Positions 9,571 through 18,710 are shown, counted from the stretch's first letter. The stretch: 64,000 bases of DNA from Streptomyces roseochromogenus subsp. oscitans DS 12.976 (GCF_000497445.1 NZ_CM002285.1:2343516-2407515); one strand, 5' to 3'. Notes: a model not told the origin generated them from the sequence alone. Numbers and translations: made by a program.

Positions 9571-9872
9571 CGCCACCCCCCTCCGACCGTCACTCTCCGA
9601 ATCTCTTCGACCCTGCCGCCGAAGGCCGCGACCCACGGCGGATATGGGAAGAACGGGCGATGGTCACGGAGAGTTCCCGGCGGGCACGGAGAGTTCGCAG
9701 CCGATCGGCCCCGGGCTCAGCACGCACCGGCTCAAGCAGGAGGAGGCCTGTGCCCGGGCAGAAGGGAACATGGGCCTGGGCAGGGGAAAGCCGCTCAGGC
9801 AGGAGGGAGCATGGGTACAGGCGGCGGGAAGTACGGCCGGAGGACCGGCTCTGGCCTACGTCCCCGGACCCG

Positions 9873-10778
9873 TCAGAGCGACGTCGGCACCCACTCCGGC
9901 AGCGCCTCGGTGCGTTGCGTCCACTCGGCGGGCGGGGTCCCCGCCTTGCCGGAGGCGAGCACACCTCCCGTGATCGCGCAGGTCGTGTCCATGTCGCCGC
10001 CCACGCCGGCCGTCGTCCAGAACGCCGTCTCGTAGTCACCGAGGCTCCGGGCGGCGGACCAGAGAGCGAAGGGGACGGTGTCATGGGCGGTCGTGCGCCG
10101 GCCGCAGCCCAGCACCGCCGCGACGGTGCCCGCGTCGCCGTAGTCGAGCATGTCCCGGGCGCGCCGGAGTCCCTGGCCGACCGCGCTCTTGGGCACCAGG
10201 GCGATGACTCCGTCGAGGAGTGCCTCGGGGCCGGGCGGGCCGTCCGGGGAGCCGGCCAGTGCCGCCGCGGCGGCGACGGCCATGGCGCCGACGACGGCCT
10301 CGCGGTGCTGATGGGTGGGGTAGGCAGAGATCTCCGCCTGGTGGGTCGCCTGCTCCGGGTCGTCCGCATACCAGGCGCCCAGAGGTGCGATCCGCATCGC
10401 CGCTCCGTTGCCCCAGGACCCTCGGCCGTTGAACAGCCCGGCGGCCAGCTCACGCCAGTCCTCGCCCTCCCGGACGAGTCTCAGCAGGCGGTCGACGACG
10501 GGGCCGTACCCCCGGTCGAGGTCGTGGTGCTCGGCGAAGGAGCGGGCCAGCTCATCCTGGTCGATGCGCCGGTGGGCGGCGAGGACGGCGACCACGGAGG
10601 AGGCCATCTCGGTGTCGTCCGTCCAGTGCCAGGGCCCGGCGGGCAGCTCGCGTCGCTTCAGCAGGGGGTAGTGCGCCGGAACGAAGAACTGGGAGCCCAG
10701 GGCGTCCCCCACGGCCAGTCCGCGCAGGCTCGCCAGCGCGCGCTCCAGGCGCCCGACGGAAGAGGAGTCAGCGGTCAT
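9873..10778 (-). CDS. ADP-ribosylglycohydrolase family protein
   Basis: 301 aa. The DraG/ARH-type fold hydrolyses ADP-ribose from modified proteins or nucleic acids using a binuclear Mg centre. Metal-binding motifs are visible: GDALGSQF near residue 25, WHWTDDTEMA near residue 51 (TDDT) and GVGGDMDTTCAITGGVL near residue 260, where most relatives have GGDTDT. No signal peptide is seen, so it is cytoplasmic. It starts 12 bases after the histidine phosphatase stop and is almost certainly its operon partner. The natural substrate is unknown. Confidence 0.92.
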   Translation of the reverse strand: MTADSSSVGRLERALASLRGLAVGDALGSQFFVPAHYPLLKRRELPAGPWHWTDDTEMASSVVAVLAAHRRIDQDELARSFAEHHDLDRGYGPVVDRLLRLVREGEDWRELAAGLFNGRGSWGNGAAMRIAPLGAWYADDPEQATHQAEISAYPTHQHREAVVGAMAVAAAAALAGSPDGPPGPEALLDGVIALVPKSAVGQGLRRARDMLDYGDAGTVAAVLGCGRRTTAHDTVPFALWSAARSLGDYETAFWTTAGVGGDMDTTCAITGGVLASGKAGTPPAEWTQRTEALPEWVPTSL

Positions 10779-10790
10779 CGCACTGCCACT

Positions 10791-11450
10791 CTATCCGTTC
10801 GCCCAGTACGGCATCGGTTCCCGCCAGCGCTCGAAGGGCCGGTCGAGCGTGTACCGGCCGTCCTCCCCGAGAACGAGCATCCGCATCTCGGCGTTCCCGG
10901 GGTTCGAAAGCGACTCGAATTCCGCGACCGTCCAGTGGAACCAGCGCATGCAGAACAGCCGCATCGCGAGTCCGTGCGTCACCAGCAGGACGTTCGGTGG
11001 ATGATCCGGTGCCTCGAAGCTGCGGAACAGGCTCTCCAGGAAGCCGCCGACCCGGTCGTACACATCGGCTCCGGACTCGCCCTGCGGGAACCGGAAGAAG
11101 AAGTGACCGTACGCGTCGCGGTAGGCCTTCTGCAGGCGTACGTCGTCGCGGTCCTGCCAGTTGCCCCAGTCCTGTTCGCGAAGGCGGGGCTCCTCCCGGA
11201 CACGTATGAGATCCGGATCGAGGTGGAAGGCGCGGAGCGTCTCGTGTGTCCGGCGGTACGGGGAGACATACACGCTCACGCATTCCCGGCCGAAGATTTC
11301 CCGGATTTCCTTCCCGGTCTCCTCGGCCTGTCTCCGGCCGCGCTCGGTCAGCGCGAGGGCGTGGTCGGGCTCGCGCTCGTACACGGAGTCGTCGACGTTG
11401 CCCGTGGACTCGCCGTGCCGGACAAGGACGATGCGCCGTGGTCGTGCCAT
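10791..11450 (-). CDS. Histidine phosphatase (phosphoglycerate mutase-like) family protein
   Basis: 219 aa. Starts MARPRRIVLVRHGESTGN with the RHG phosphohistidine motif. SPYRRTHETL, the acidic PQGESGADV segment and VTHGLAMRLF (second catalytic His) complete a normal phosphatase active site. Substrates in this family range from sugar phosphates to nucleotides and cannot be read from sequence. It is the first gene of a two-gene operon with the ADP-ribosylglycohydrolase, so a joint role in phospho- or ADP-ribosyl compound turnover is plausible but inferred. Confidence 0.92.
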   Translation of the reverse strand: MARPRRIVLVRHGESTGNVDDSVYEREPDHALALTERGRRQAEETGKEIREIFGRECVSVYVSPYRRTHETLRAFHLDPDLIRVREEPRLREQDWGNWQDRDDVRLQKAYRDAYGHFFFRFPQGESGADVYDRVGGFLESLFRSFEAPDHPPNVLLVTHGLAMRLFCMRWFHWTVAEFESLSNPGNAEMRMLVLGEDGRYTLDRPFERWREPMPYWANG

Positions 11451-11617
11451 GCCAAAACCCTAGATCGTACGAGGCAGGGTCGAGGACTCAGACGGGCCTC
11501 ATACGGCGTAGGTCACACGAATCCGGCGTTCCGAGCCACTCCAGGGCACCCCGTGCGACACCCAGCACACCCCAGTGCGACGCCCGACACCTCCCCGGTG
11601 CGACATCCGCGGGTGCT

Positions 11618-11634
11618 GGTTTGATATTCAAACC
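11618..11634. promoter_or_regulatory. Palindromic operator-like site
   Basis: GGTTTGATATTCAAACC has 7-base arms around TAT, an A+T-rich symmetrical site unusual in this GC-rich context. It lies about 170 bases upstream of the histidine phosphatase operon and just after the YdbC-like gene stop. The shape suits a MarR- or TetR-type dimer. The binding protein is unknown. Confidence 0.4.
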
Positions 11635-11646
11635 CACAGGGTGGCG

Positions 11647-12252
11647 TCAGACCGTCCAAGACGTCTCCATGTCCACGATGTCACCGGAGAGTGCCGCCAC
11701 GTCGGCCTCCGTCTGGGCTCGCAGCGCGAGACGCTCCACGCGCTCGGTGCGGTACTTGCCGTGCTCGGCCGCCGACCGCCACATCGACAGGATCAGGAAC
11801 TCCTGCTCGGGCGCCTCGGCGAACATGCCGCGGATCATGCCGGGCGAACCGGCCATCGCCGGGTTCCACACCTTCTCCTGCATGAGGGTGAAGTGCTCGA
11901 CGCGCTCCTCGTGGATACGGCACAGGGCCACACGGATCAGATCGGCGTCGGTGAACCGCGGCTCGAAGCCCGTCTTCACATCGAAGCGGTACTCGAACAG
12001 CTTGACCTGCGCGTCCTTGAACGTGCCGGACTGGGCGGACGCCAGGCGGTCGTGCGAGCGGGCCATGAAGGAGTCGTAGAAGGCGCGGCTCTCCCAGAAG
12101 GCGAAGATGTGCGCCACGCCCGACCGCTGCCGGCTCCAACCGCCTCCCTGCCCCCGGAATCCCGGCTCCCCCAGAAGCCCCGCCCATTTTCGCTGCCCTC
12201 GCTCGAAGCCGCGGCGGTCCACCACGGTGCAGCGAATCCACTTGACCAGCAC
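11647..12252 (-). CDS. YdbC-like conserved protein (DUF4937-type, dimeric alpha/beta-barrel-like)
   Basis: 201 aa starting MLVKWIRCTVVDRRGFERGQ. It has two similar halves, each with a W/F-rich segment (AHIFAFWESRAFYDSFMARS and FLILSMWRSAAEHGKYRTER). This is the pattern of duplicated ferredoxin-like barrels related to antibiotic biosynthesis monooxygenases. No catalytic residues or cofactor site can be assigned. It is cytoplasmic, transcribed away from the TerD gene, and followed by about 200 bases before the phosphatase operon. Confidence 0.75.
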   Translation of the reverse strand: MLVKWIRCTVVDRRGFERGQRKWAGLLGEPGFRGQGGGWSRQRSGVAHIFAFWESRAFYDSFMARSHDRLASAQSGTFKDAQVKLFEYRFDVKTGFEPRFTDADLIRVALCRIHEERVEHFTLMQEKVWNPAMAGSPGMIRGMFAEAPEQEFLILSMWRSAAEHGKYRTERVERLALRAQTEADVAALSGDIVDMETSWTV

Positions 12253-12407
12253 CGCGCCATCGTAAGGCCACCGGGCGTGGCGTCGGTCACGCTCCGGCGG
12301 AGATCACCCGCGCATGCGCCCCCGCACGCGTGGCACGATGGACAAGAAGCCCCGACGTCAGCGGAGTTGGGGGACGAGGCAACCACCAGGGGGGAAGGGG
12401 AAGCCTG

Positions 12408-12941
12408 TTGACCGGGTTCAGCAAGGGAATCCGCAAGGTCGAGGCCGGGCTCAAGTGGGACCCCAGCCCGACGGGTCAGCCGCCCACCGATCTCGACATC
12501 ATCGCCGCGACGTTCGTCTCGGGCGACGCGTACGGGACGCCGGCCTATCTGGTCCACTTCGACAGCCGTTCGCCCGACGGCACGATCTTCCTCAACCGGG
12601 ACAGCACCGACGGCAAGGGCTTCGGCTGGGACGAGGTCATGACGCTGGAGCTGGACCGGCTCGACGGCCGGTACGCGCGCGTGGTGGTCGGTGTCGTCAT
12701 CCAACAGGGGTCCGGACACAAGACGTTCGTCGACGTGCTGAATCCGGCCATGCGCGTCCGGGAGGGCTACACCGTGCTCGCCGAGGACGACTTCGGCTCG
12801 GTGCCCTGGGCGACGGCGGCCACCATCGCCGAGTTCGCGCGTGACGACTCCGGGGAGTGGAGGTTCCGGCCCGGCGTGCACGGCTTCGATGAGGACCCGG
12901 CGACCTTCACCCGGGTCATGGGCAGGGCGCAGCAGCCGTAA
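12408..12941 (+). CDS. TerD-family stress protein
   Basis: 177 aa from TTG (reads TGFSKGIRKVEAGLKWDP) with a GGGGAAGGGGAA ribosome site. The longer upstream extension lacks one. Calcium-binding TerD features are visible: DLDIIAATF, YLVHFDSRSPDG and FLNRDSTDGKG followed by W-D-E. TerD proteins are small Ca-binding cytoplasmic proteins linked to tellurite resistance, stress and development in streptomycetes. It is a single gene followed by a strong terminator. Confidence 0.92.
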   Translation: MTGFSKGIRKVEAGLKWDPSPTGQPPTDLDIIAATFVSGDAYGTPAYLVHFDSRSPDGTIFLNRDSTDGKGFGWDEVMTLELDRLDGRYARVVVGVVIQQGSGHKTFVDVLNPAMRVREGYTVLAEDDFGSVPWATAATIAEFARDDSGEWRFRPGVHGFDEDPATFTRVMGRAQQP

Positions 12942-12971
12942 CAGGGCTCGGTGAGTGACAGGGCTCAGCAT

Positions 12972-13009
12972 AGGTAAGGGGCGCCGACCATGGCCGGCGC
13001 CCCTTACCT
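12972..13009 (+). terminator. Terminator after the TerD gene
   Basis: Perfect 15-bp inverted repeat (AGGTAAGGGGCGCCG and its complement) around an 8-base loop, 31 bases after the TerD stop. Confidence 0.85.
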
Positions 13010-13257
13010 CACTTCACGCGTCGAGGAACGGTCACGCCGCGACATCCCAACGGGCAGCGCACGGGGACCGAAGAAGGCCATCCCGCTGATCATGAACCAC
13101 AGGGCCGTCATGCGGACATGGTGTCGTTGTGGACGGTGTTCCACAGCCCGTCGGAGACGATGCCGCTCCGGTGCGTGTATGCCGCGATGACGCCCACCAT
13201 CATGTGCACCACAGCGGCAGCGAGCGCCTCAGGGTGCCCACCTGGTCGCCTGCGGAG
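13010..13257 (-). pseudogene. DUF6463-like membrane protein remnant
   Basis: On the minus strand MMVGVIAAYTHRSGIVSDGL and WNTVHNDTM are followed, after a one-base frame change near 13110, by MTALWFMISGMAFFGPRALP. This is the typical core of the small membrane proteins that often sit beside TetR regulators. The order and orientation after the adjacent TetR fragment fit such a pair. It is broken by the missing base and truncated at both ends. Confidence 0.6.
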
Positions 13258-13515
13258 TCAGAAGGCCGGCCGGTCCAGGAGCAGCATCAGCAACTTGTAC
13301 ATGCCGCGCAACTCCGATTTCGGGAGCAGAGGCATGAGGTGCTCTGCCCCGACCAACATCAGATAAAGCCGTTCCCGGGCCTGCAGCGTGCCGGACGCTT
13401 CCACCCCATCGATGACCGCCGTGGTGCACTTGGCCTCAAAGCGGTCGAGCAGTCGGGTCCAGCACTTCGGCATCGATCCGAAGTGGTGATGAAAAGCGCC
13501 CTTCGACATGCCCAT
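13258..13515 (-). pseudogene. TetR-family regulator fragment
   Basis: Begins inside the helix-turn-helix (GMSKGAFHHHFGS, the recognition helix) and keeps part of the ligand domain (RFEAKCTTAVIDGVE, RERLYLMLVGAEHLMPLLPK). It ends abruptly after KLLMLL. The N-terminal helices and about half of the C-terminal domain are missing. Its 5' side is overlapped by the nrdJ terminator. Confidence 0.8.
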
Positions 13516-13528
13516 GCGCTCACACGGC

Positions 13529-13562
13529 GAGGGGGTGCCGAGTCAGGACTCGGCACCCCCTC
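13529..13562 (-). terminator. Terminator after nrdJ
   Basis: Perfect 16-bp inverted repeat (GAGGGGGTGCCGAGTC and its complement) with a 2-base centre, about 70 bases downstream of the nrdJ stop. Confidence 0.85.
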
Positions 13563-13630
13563 CTGAGTGCTGCTCGGGCGGATCAGCTACAGCTGCCGAA
13601 GGTTTGCGGCAGATGCAGTTCCGCCCGGTT

Positions 13631-16525
13631 TCAGCTGCAGCCGCTGGTCGAGCCGCAGCCCTCGCAGATGTAGCAGGAACCGGCCCGCTGCATCTTCGTA
13701 CCGCAGGAGAAGCACAGCGGGGCGTCGGCCTGGATGCCCAGCTGCATCTCCACCAGCTCGGCGCTGGTGTGAGCCTGCTTCGGGGCGGGCTCGGCCGCCT
13801 CGGACTCCGGCTTCCGCGTGGCGACCGCCTTCAGCTCCTGGGCGCGCGGCGCCGACTGGGCCAGGCCCTCGACGTCGACCTCGTCGTCGGCCGGCTCGTA
13901 GGAACCGGTCTCCAGGTGCCGCTGACGCTCCTCGGCGGAGTGGATGCCGAGCGCGGAACGGGTCTCGAAGGGCAGGAAGTCCAGCGCCAGGCGGCGGAAG
14001 ATGTAGTCGACGATCGACTGCGCCATCCGCACGTCCGGGTCGTCCGTCATGCCGGCCGGCTCGAAGCGCATGTTGGTGAACTTCGAGACGTACGTCTCCA
14101 GGGGCACGCCGTACTGGAGGCCGACGGAGACCGCGATGGAGAAGGCGTCCATCATGCCCGCGAGGGTGGAACCCTGCTTGGACATCTTCAGGAAGACCTC
14201 ACCGAGACCGTCGTCCGGGTAGGAGTTGGCGGTCATGTAGCCCTCGGCGCCGCCGACGGTGAAGGACGTGGTGATGCCGGGACGACCCTTCGGGAGGCGC
14301 TTGCGGACCGGGCGGTACTCGATGACCTTCTCGACCGTCTCGCGGATGGTCGCCTCGGCCTTCTCCGCGGCCTCCTCCTTCTCCTTCTCCTTGGTCTTGG
14401 CGGAGAGCGGCTGACCCACCTTGCAGTTGTCGCGGTAGATCGCGAGCGCCTTGACGCCCAGCTTCCAGGCCTCGAAGTAGATCTCCTCGACCTCCTCGAC
14501 GGTCGCCGTCTCCGGCATGTTGACCGTCTTGGAGATGGCGCCGGAGATCCACGGCTGGATCGCGGCCATCATGCGGACGTGGCCCATCGGGGAAATGGCG
14601 CGCTCGCCCATGGCGCAGTCGAACACCTCGTAGTGCTCGTGCCTCAGGCCGGGGGCGTCGATCACATTGCCGTGCTCGGCGATGTGGGCGACGACCGCCT
14701 CGATCTGCTCCTCCTGGTAGCCCAGGCGGCGCAGGGCCTGCGGGACGGTGCCGTTGACGATCTGCATCGAGCCGCCGCCGACCAGCTTCTTGAACTTCAC
14801 GAGAGCCAGGTCGGGCTCGACACCGGTGGTGTCGCAGGACATCGCGAGGCCGATGGTGCCGGTCGGGGCGAGCACGGACGCCTGGGAGTTACGGAAACCG
14901 TTCTTCTCGCCGAGACGCTGCACGTCCTGCCAGGCCTCCGTGGCGGCGGCCCACACCGGGGTGTCCAGGTCGTCCATGCGGACGGCCTTGCCGTTGGCGT
15001 CGGCGTGCTGCGCCATGACGCGCTTGTGGGCGTCGGCATTGCGGGCGTAGCCGTCGTACGTGCCGACGACCGCGGCCAGCTCGGCGGAACGGCGGTAGGC
15101 CGTACCCGTCATCAGGGAGGTGATGGCGCCGGCGAGGGCGCGGCCGCCGTTGGAGTCGTAGGCGTGGCCGGTGGCCATCAGCAGGGCGCCGAGGTTGGCG
15201 TAGCCGATGCCGAGCTGGCGGAACGCGCGCGTGTTCTCGCCGATCTTCTGGGTCGGGAAGTCTGCGAAGCAGATCGAGATGTCCATCGCGGTGATGACCA
15301 GCTCGACGACCTTCTGGAAGCGCTCGGTCTCGAAGGACTGGTTGCCCTTGCCGTCGTCCTTCAGGAACTTCATCAGGTTCAGCGAGGCCAGGTTGCAGGA
15401 CGTGTTGTCCAGGTGCATGTACTCGCTGCACGGGTTCGACGCGGTGATCCGGCCGGACTCGGGGCAGGTGTGCCAGTTGTTGATGGTGTCGTCGTACTGG
15501 ATGCCCGGGTCGGCGCAGGCCCAGGCAGCCTCGGCGATCTTGCGGAAGAGCGCCTTGGCGTCGACCTCTTCGAGGACCTCACCGGTCATCCGGGCGCGCA
15601 GGCCGAAGTTGCCGCCGTCCTCGACCGCCTTCATGAACTCGTCGTTCACCCGGACCGAGTTGTTGGCGTTCTGGTACTGGACGGAGGTGATGTCGTCGCC
15701 GCCCAGGTCCATGTCGAAGCCCGCGTCGCGCAGGACGCGGATCTTCTCCTCCTCCTTGACCTTGGTCTCGATGAAGTCCTCGATGTCGGGGTGGTCGACG
15801 TCGAGCACGACCATCTTGGCGGCGCGGCGGGTGGCACCGCCGGACTTGATGGTGCCGGCGGAGGCGTCGGCGCCGCGCATGAAGGAGACCGGACCGGAGG
15901 CGTTGCCGCCCGAGGAGAGCAGCTCCTTGGAGGAGCGGATGCGGGAGAGGTTCAGGCCGGCGCCGGAACCGCCCTTGAAGATCATGCCCTCTTCCTTGTA
16001 CCAGTCGAGGATCGACTCCATGGAGTCGTCGACGGACAGGATGAAGCAGGCGGAGACCTGCTGGGGCTGCGTGGTGCCCACGTTGAACCACACGGGGCTG
16101 TTGAAGCTGAAGATCTGGTGCAGGAGGGCGTACGCCAGCTCGTGCTCGAAGATCTCGGCGTCGGCGGGCGAGGCGAAGTACTTGTGGTCCTCACCGGCCT
16201 TGCGGTACGTCTTCACGATGCGGTCGATCAGCTGCTTGAGGCTGGTCTCGCGCTGCGGGGTGCCGACGGCACCGCGGAAGTACTTGCTGGTGACGATGTT
16301 GACCGCGTTCACCGACCAGAAGTCGGGGAACTCGACGCCACGCTGCTCGAAGTTGACCGAGCCGTCGCGCCAGTTGGTCATGACGACGTCACGGCTCACC
16401 CACTCGACCTCGTCGTACGGGTGTACGCCGGGGTTGGTGTGGATGCGCTCGATACGCAGCCCCTTGGTGGCCTTGGCGCCCTTGGCTCGGGAACCTCGTG
16501 CCGGACCGCTCGCCGTCTCTGTCAT
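13631..16525 (-). CDS. nrdJ: Adenosylcobalamin-dependent (class II) ribonucleotide reductase
   Basis: 964 aa. It reduces ribonucleotides to deoxyribonucleotides with a coenzyme B12 radical, independent of oxygen. The start ATG (MTETASGPARGSRAKG) has an AGGGAGG ribosome site. Upstream in-frame codons are non-coding. SPVWFNVG, GSGAGLNLSRIRSS and GVEPDLALVKFKKLVGGG are typical core segments of the ten-stranded barrel. The C-terminal tail has CFSCGTKMQ and CYICEGCGSTSGCS, redox and zinc-type cysteines. It lies 164 bases downstream of nrdR on the same strand, forming the nrdR-nrdJ operon controlled by the upstream NrdR boxes. Confidence 0.97.
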   Translation of the reverse strand: MTETASGPARGSRAKGAKATKGLRIERIHTNPGVHPYDEVEWVSRDVVMTNWRDGSVNFEQRGVEFPDFWSVNAVNIVTSKYFRGAVGTPQRETSLKQLIDRIVKTYRKAGEDHKYFASPADAEIFEHELAYALLHQIFSFNSPVWFNVGTTQPQQVSACFILSVDDSMESILDWYKEEGMIFKGGSGAGLNLSRIRSSKELLSSGGNASGPVSFMRGADASAGTIKSGGATRRAAKMVVLDVDHPDIEDFIETKVKEEEKIRVLRDAGFDMDLGGDDITSVQYQNANNSVRVNDEFMKAVEDGGNFGLRARMTGEVLEEVDAKALFRKIAEAAWACADPGIQYDDTINNWHTCPESGRITASNPCSEYMHLDNTSCNLASLNLMKFLKDDGKGNQSFETERFQKVVELVITAMDISICFADFPTQKIGENTRAFRQLGIGYANLGALLMATGHAYDSNGGRALAGAITSLMTGTAYRRSAELAAVVGTYDGYARNADAHKRVMAQHADANGKAVRMDDLDTPVWAAATEAWQDVQRLGEKNGFRNSQASVLAPTGTIGLAMSCDTTGVEPDLALVKFKKLVGGGSMQIVNGTVPQALRRLGYQEEQIEAVVAHIAEHGNVIDAPGLRHEHYEVFDCAMGERAISPMGHVRMMAAIQPWISGAISKTVNMPETATVEEVEEIYFEAWKLGVKALAIYRDNCKVGQPLSAKTKEKEKEEAAEKAEATIRETVEKVIEYRPVRKRLPKGRPGITTSFTVGGAEGYMTANSYPDDGLGEVFLKMSKQGSTLAGMMDAFSIAVSVGLQYGVPLETYVSKFTNMRFEPAGMTDDPDVRMAQSIVDYIFRRLALDFLPFETRSALGIHSAEERQRHLETGSYEPADDEVDVEGLAQSAPRAQELKAVATRKPESEAAEPAPKQAHTSAELVEMQLGIQADAPLCFSCGTKMQRAGSCYICEGCGSTSGCS

Positions 16526-16689
16526 GCCGCCTCCCTCTACGGGCAAAAACGCCCTGAAGTGCCCCGTTTGTTCCCGTGGCACGGTGTTCTGTCTTGAGTT
16601 GCGGGCACCCTCAGCTGCCACCCGCAACAGGTCTTGGTCGCCACCTTCCGGCCGGAATCCGGACCTCCTCCCGGTTTCCGGCCCGCCGG

Positions 16690-17241
16690 TCAGTCGGCGG
16701 CGTGGGCGGGCACGGGAACCTGAGTGGTCCCGCCGGGCCCGCGTTCGTCTTCCTGGCTCCCCGCTCCCGCGTCTACCTCGTCCGAGGCGGGGCCCCTCAC
16801 CGTCTCCCTCAGCTCCGCGATGGCGGCCTCGAAGTCCTCGAGCGAGTCGAACGCCCGGTAGACGGAGGCGAATCGCAGATAGGCGACGAGGTCGAGCTCC
16901 TGCAACGGGCCGAGTATGGCCAACCCCACGTCATGGGTGGACAGCTCGGCGCTTCCGGTGGCCCGCAGCGCCTCCTCGACCCGCTGGCCGAGCTGGGCGA
17001 GTGCGTCCTCGGTGACAGGCCGTCCCTGGCATGCCTTGCGCACGCCGTTGATGACCTTGGTACGACTGAAAGGCTCGGTGACCCCGGACCGCTTGATCAC
17101 CATGAGCGAGCATGTCTCCACGGTCGTGAAACGACGGGAGCAGTCAGGGCACTGGCGGCGCCTGCGGATGGACGTGCCGTCGTCGGTCGTACGACTGTCG
17201 ACCACGCGGCTGTCGGGGTGCCTGCAGAAGGGGCAGTGCAT
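16690..17241 (-). CDS. nrdR: Transcriptional repressor NrdR
   Basis: 183 aa from ATG ([17 protein letters not shown]) with GGAGGG nine bases upstream. The zinc ribbon uses CPFC and CPDC (residues about 3-6 and 31-34), followed by the basic IRRRRQCP. The ATP-cone follows ([20 protein letters not shown]). It binds NrdR boxes when loaded with (d)ATP and represses ribonucleotide reductase genes. The acidic Gly-rich C-terminal extension of about 30 residues is common in Streptomyces. It is the first gene of the nrdRJ operon and is probably autoregulated. Confidence 0.97.
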   Translation of the reverse strand: MHCPFCRHPDSRVVDSRTTDDGTSIRRRRQCPDCSRRFTTVETCSLMVIKRSGVTEPFSRTKVINGVRKACQGRPVTEDALAQLGQRVEEALRATGSAELSTHDVGLAILGPLQELDLVAYLRFASVYRAFDSLEDFEAAIAELRETVRGPASDEVDAGAGSQEDERGPGGTTQVPVPAHAAD

Positions 17242-17348
17242 GATCTCCAACCCTCCTCACAGCAGACTCAACAACCTCACCGGACCCATGGGCCCCGCGA
17301 AGCAGCCTTAAGCATAGGCGATCTCGGAGCTGCTTCAGACCCGGGGGA

Positions 17349-17392
17349 CCACAACTTGTGGGCTGCTGTAGCCATCCAACCACTAGATGTGG
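17349..17392 (-). promoter_or_regulatory. Pair of NrdR boxes upstream of nrdRJ
   Basis: Two related palindromes, CCACAACTTGTGG (17349-17361) and CCACTAGATGTGG (17380-17392), have centres exactly 31 bases apart, three helical turns. Paired boxes at this spacing are the hallmark of NrdR operators. They lie about 108 bases upstream of the nrdR start. Confidence 0.85.
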
Positions 17393-17778
17393 GGCTTGGC
17401 CCATACACCCAGGCAGTCACGCGTGTCGCAACAGGCGGCCACATTCACTGCAACAGAAAGTCACGTGCGCCACGGCTGAAGAGCCGCGGACGCCCGACAT
17501 GCAGGCAGCCTGGCCGAGGACACGCGGACGCAGAGCCGTATCACTATGGCGCTTACGGAGATACCGTGGGCGCCGCACGGAGGACGCGTGGGACTCCGGC
17601 ACAGAAGGGACCCGGAGCCCGGATGCGCGGATTCCGGATGGCAGACTGGGGCGACGACCCACGAGGTCGGCAACCCCGGCGGAGAAGAGTACAACAATGG
17701 GCGCTTTTGTCCGCCAGGTGGGGCGTTAGCAATACACCCAGACACATGATCGCGTCAGGCGAATCGCACTTTTTCACT

Positions 17779-17792
17779 CGAACGTGTGTTTG
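17779..17792 (+). promoter_or_regulatory. LexA (SOS) box upstream of lexA
   Basis: CGAACGTGTGTTTG matches the actinobacterial/Gram-positive SOS box pattern CGAAC-N4-GTTyG. It lies 60 bases upstream of the lexA start, indicating autoregulation. It is the only clear box in the 610-base nrdR-lexA intergenic region, which otherwise shows no gene. Confidence 0.88.
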
Positions 17793-17852
17793 GCGCAACC
17801 TTTCGAAAGCAACTACCGTTGTCCAGCAGGGAGACCATCGAGAGGGGCCGAC

Positions 17853-18632
17853 GTGACCACCACCGCAGACAGTGCCACCATCACCGCCCAGGACCGCTCC
17901 CAGGGCCGAGTCGAGCCGGTACACGTGATGAACGAAGCCACGAATCCCGAGGGACACAAGCGCTCCCTGCCGGGCCGACCTCCGGGAATCCGGGCGGACA
18001 GCTCCGGACTCACCGACCGGCAGCGCCGCGTGATCGAAGTCATCCGTGACTCCGTACAGCGGCGCGGCTATCCGCCGTCGATGCGCGAGATCGGCCAGGC
18101 CGTCGGTCTGTCGAGCACCTCCTCGGTCGCGCATCAGCTGATGGCGCTGGAGCGCAAGGGCTTCCTGCGCCGCGACCCGCACCGACCGCGCGCGTACGAG
18201 GTGCGCGGCTCGGACCAGGCGGTGTCCGTGCAGCCCACGGACACCGCCGGCAAACCCGCCGCGTCGTACGTCCCGCTGGTCGGCCGGATCGCCGCCGGTG
18301 GCCCGATCCTCGCGGAGGAGTCCGTCGAGGACGTCTTCCCCCTCCCCCGTCAGCTCGTCGGCGACGGTGAGCTGTTCGTCCTCAAGGTCGTCGGCGACTC
18401 GATGATCGAGGCCGCGATCTGCGACGGCGACTGGGTCACCGTGCGCCGTCAGCCCGTCGCCGAGAACGGCGACATCGTGGCGGCCATGCTCGACGGCGAA
18501 GCCACCGTCAAGCGCTTCAAGCGCGAAGACGGCCACGTCTGGCTCCTCCCGCACAACGCTGCCTACGAACCGATCCCCGGCGACGACGCGACCATCCTGG
18601 GCAAGGTCGTCGCGGTGCTGCGGCGCGTGTGA
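17853..18632 (+). CDS. lexA: SOS repressor LexA
   Basis: 259 aa from GTG ([13 protein letters not shown]) with GAGAGGGG upstream. An alternative ATG at 17928 would give 234 aa. The N-terminal winged helix has [20 protein letters not shown] and [20 protein letters not shown]. The autocleavage site is the Ala-Gly in [13 protein letters not shown]. The catalytic serine is in [11 protein letters not shown] and the lysine in ATVKRFKRE. It represses DNA damage genes until RecA filaments trigger self-cleavage. It has its own SOS box upstream. Confidence 0.97.
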   Translation: MTTTADSATITAQDRSQGRVEPVHVMNEATNPEGHKRSLPGRPPGIRADSSGLTDRQRRVIEVIRDSVQRRGYPPSMREIGQAVGLSSTSSVAHQLMALERKGFLRRDPHRPRAYEVRGSDQAVSVQPTDTAGKPAASYVPLVGRIAAGGPILAEESVEDVFPLPRQLVGDGELFVLKVVGDSMIEAAICDGDWVTVRRQPVAENGDIVAAMLDGEATVKRFKREDGHVWLLPHNAAYEPIPGDDATILGKVVAVLRRV

Positions 18633-18676
18633 CGCCTGCGGCGGGCGGGCCTCGTACGGCTGCTCGCTCCCTGACC

Positions 18677-18710
18677 GGGCCCCGGAACCCCTGCGCCGGT
18701 TCCGGGGTCC
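18677..18710 (+). terminator. Terminator after lexA
   Basis: A perfect 10-bp stem (CCCCGGAACC, 18680-18689, with 18698-18707) is extended by three more pairs including one G-U, with an 8-base loop. It lies 45 bases after the lexA stop. Confidence 0.85.

Noticed and set aside
8625..11624. Very long plus-strand ORF of 999 codons
   Set aside because: Arg/Gly/Pro-rich shadow of real minus-strand genes (phosphatase and ADP-ribosylglycohydrolase) caused by high GC; no motifs or start site.
13508..16597. 1029-codon plus-strand ORF
   Set aside because: Exactly antisense to nrdJ, with a low-complexity Leu/Gly/Val-rich product; a GC-codon shadow.
17242..17852. Possible B12 riboswitch upstream of nrdRJ
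   Set aside because: No B12-box-like conserved core was seen. The paired NrdR boxes explain the region.
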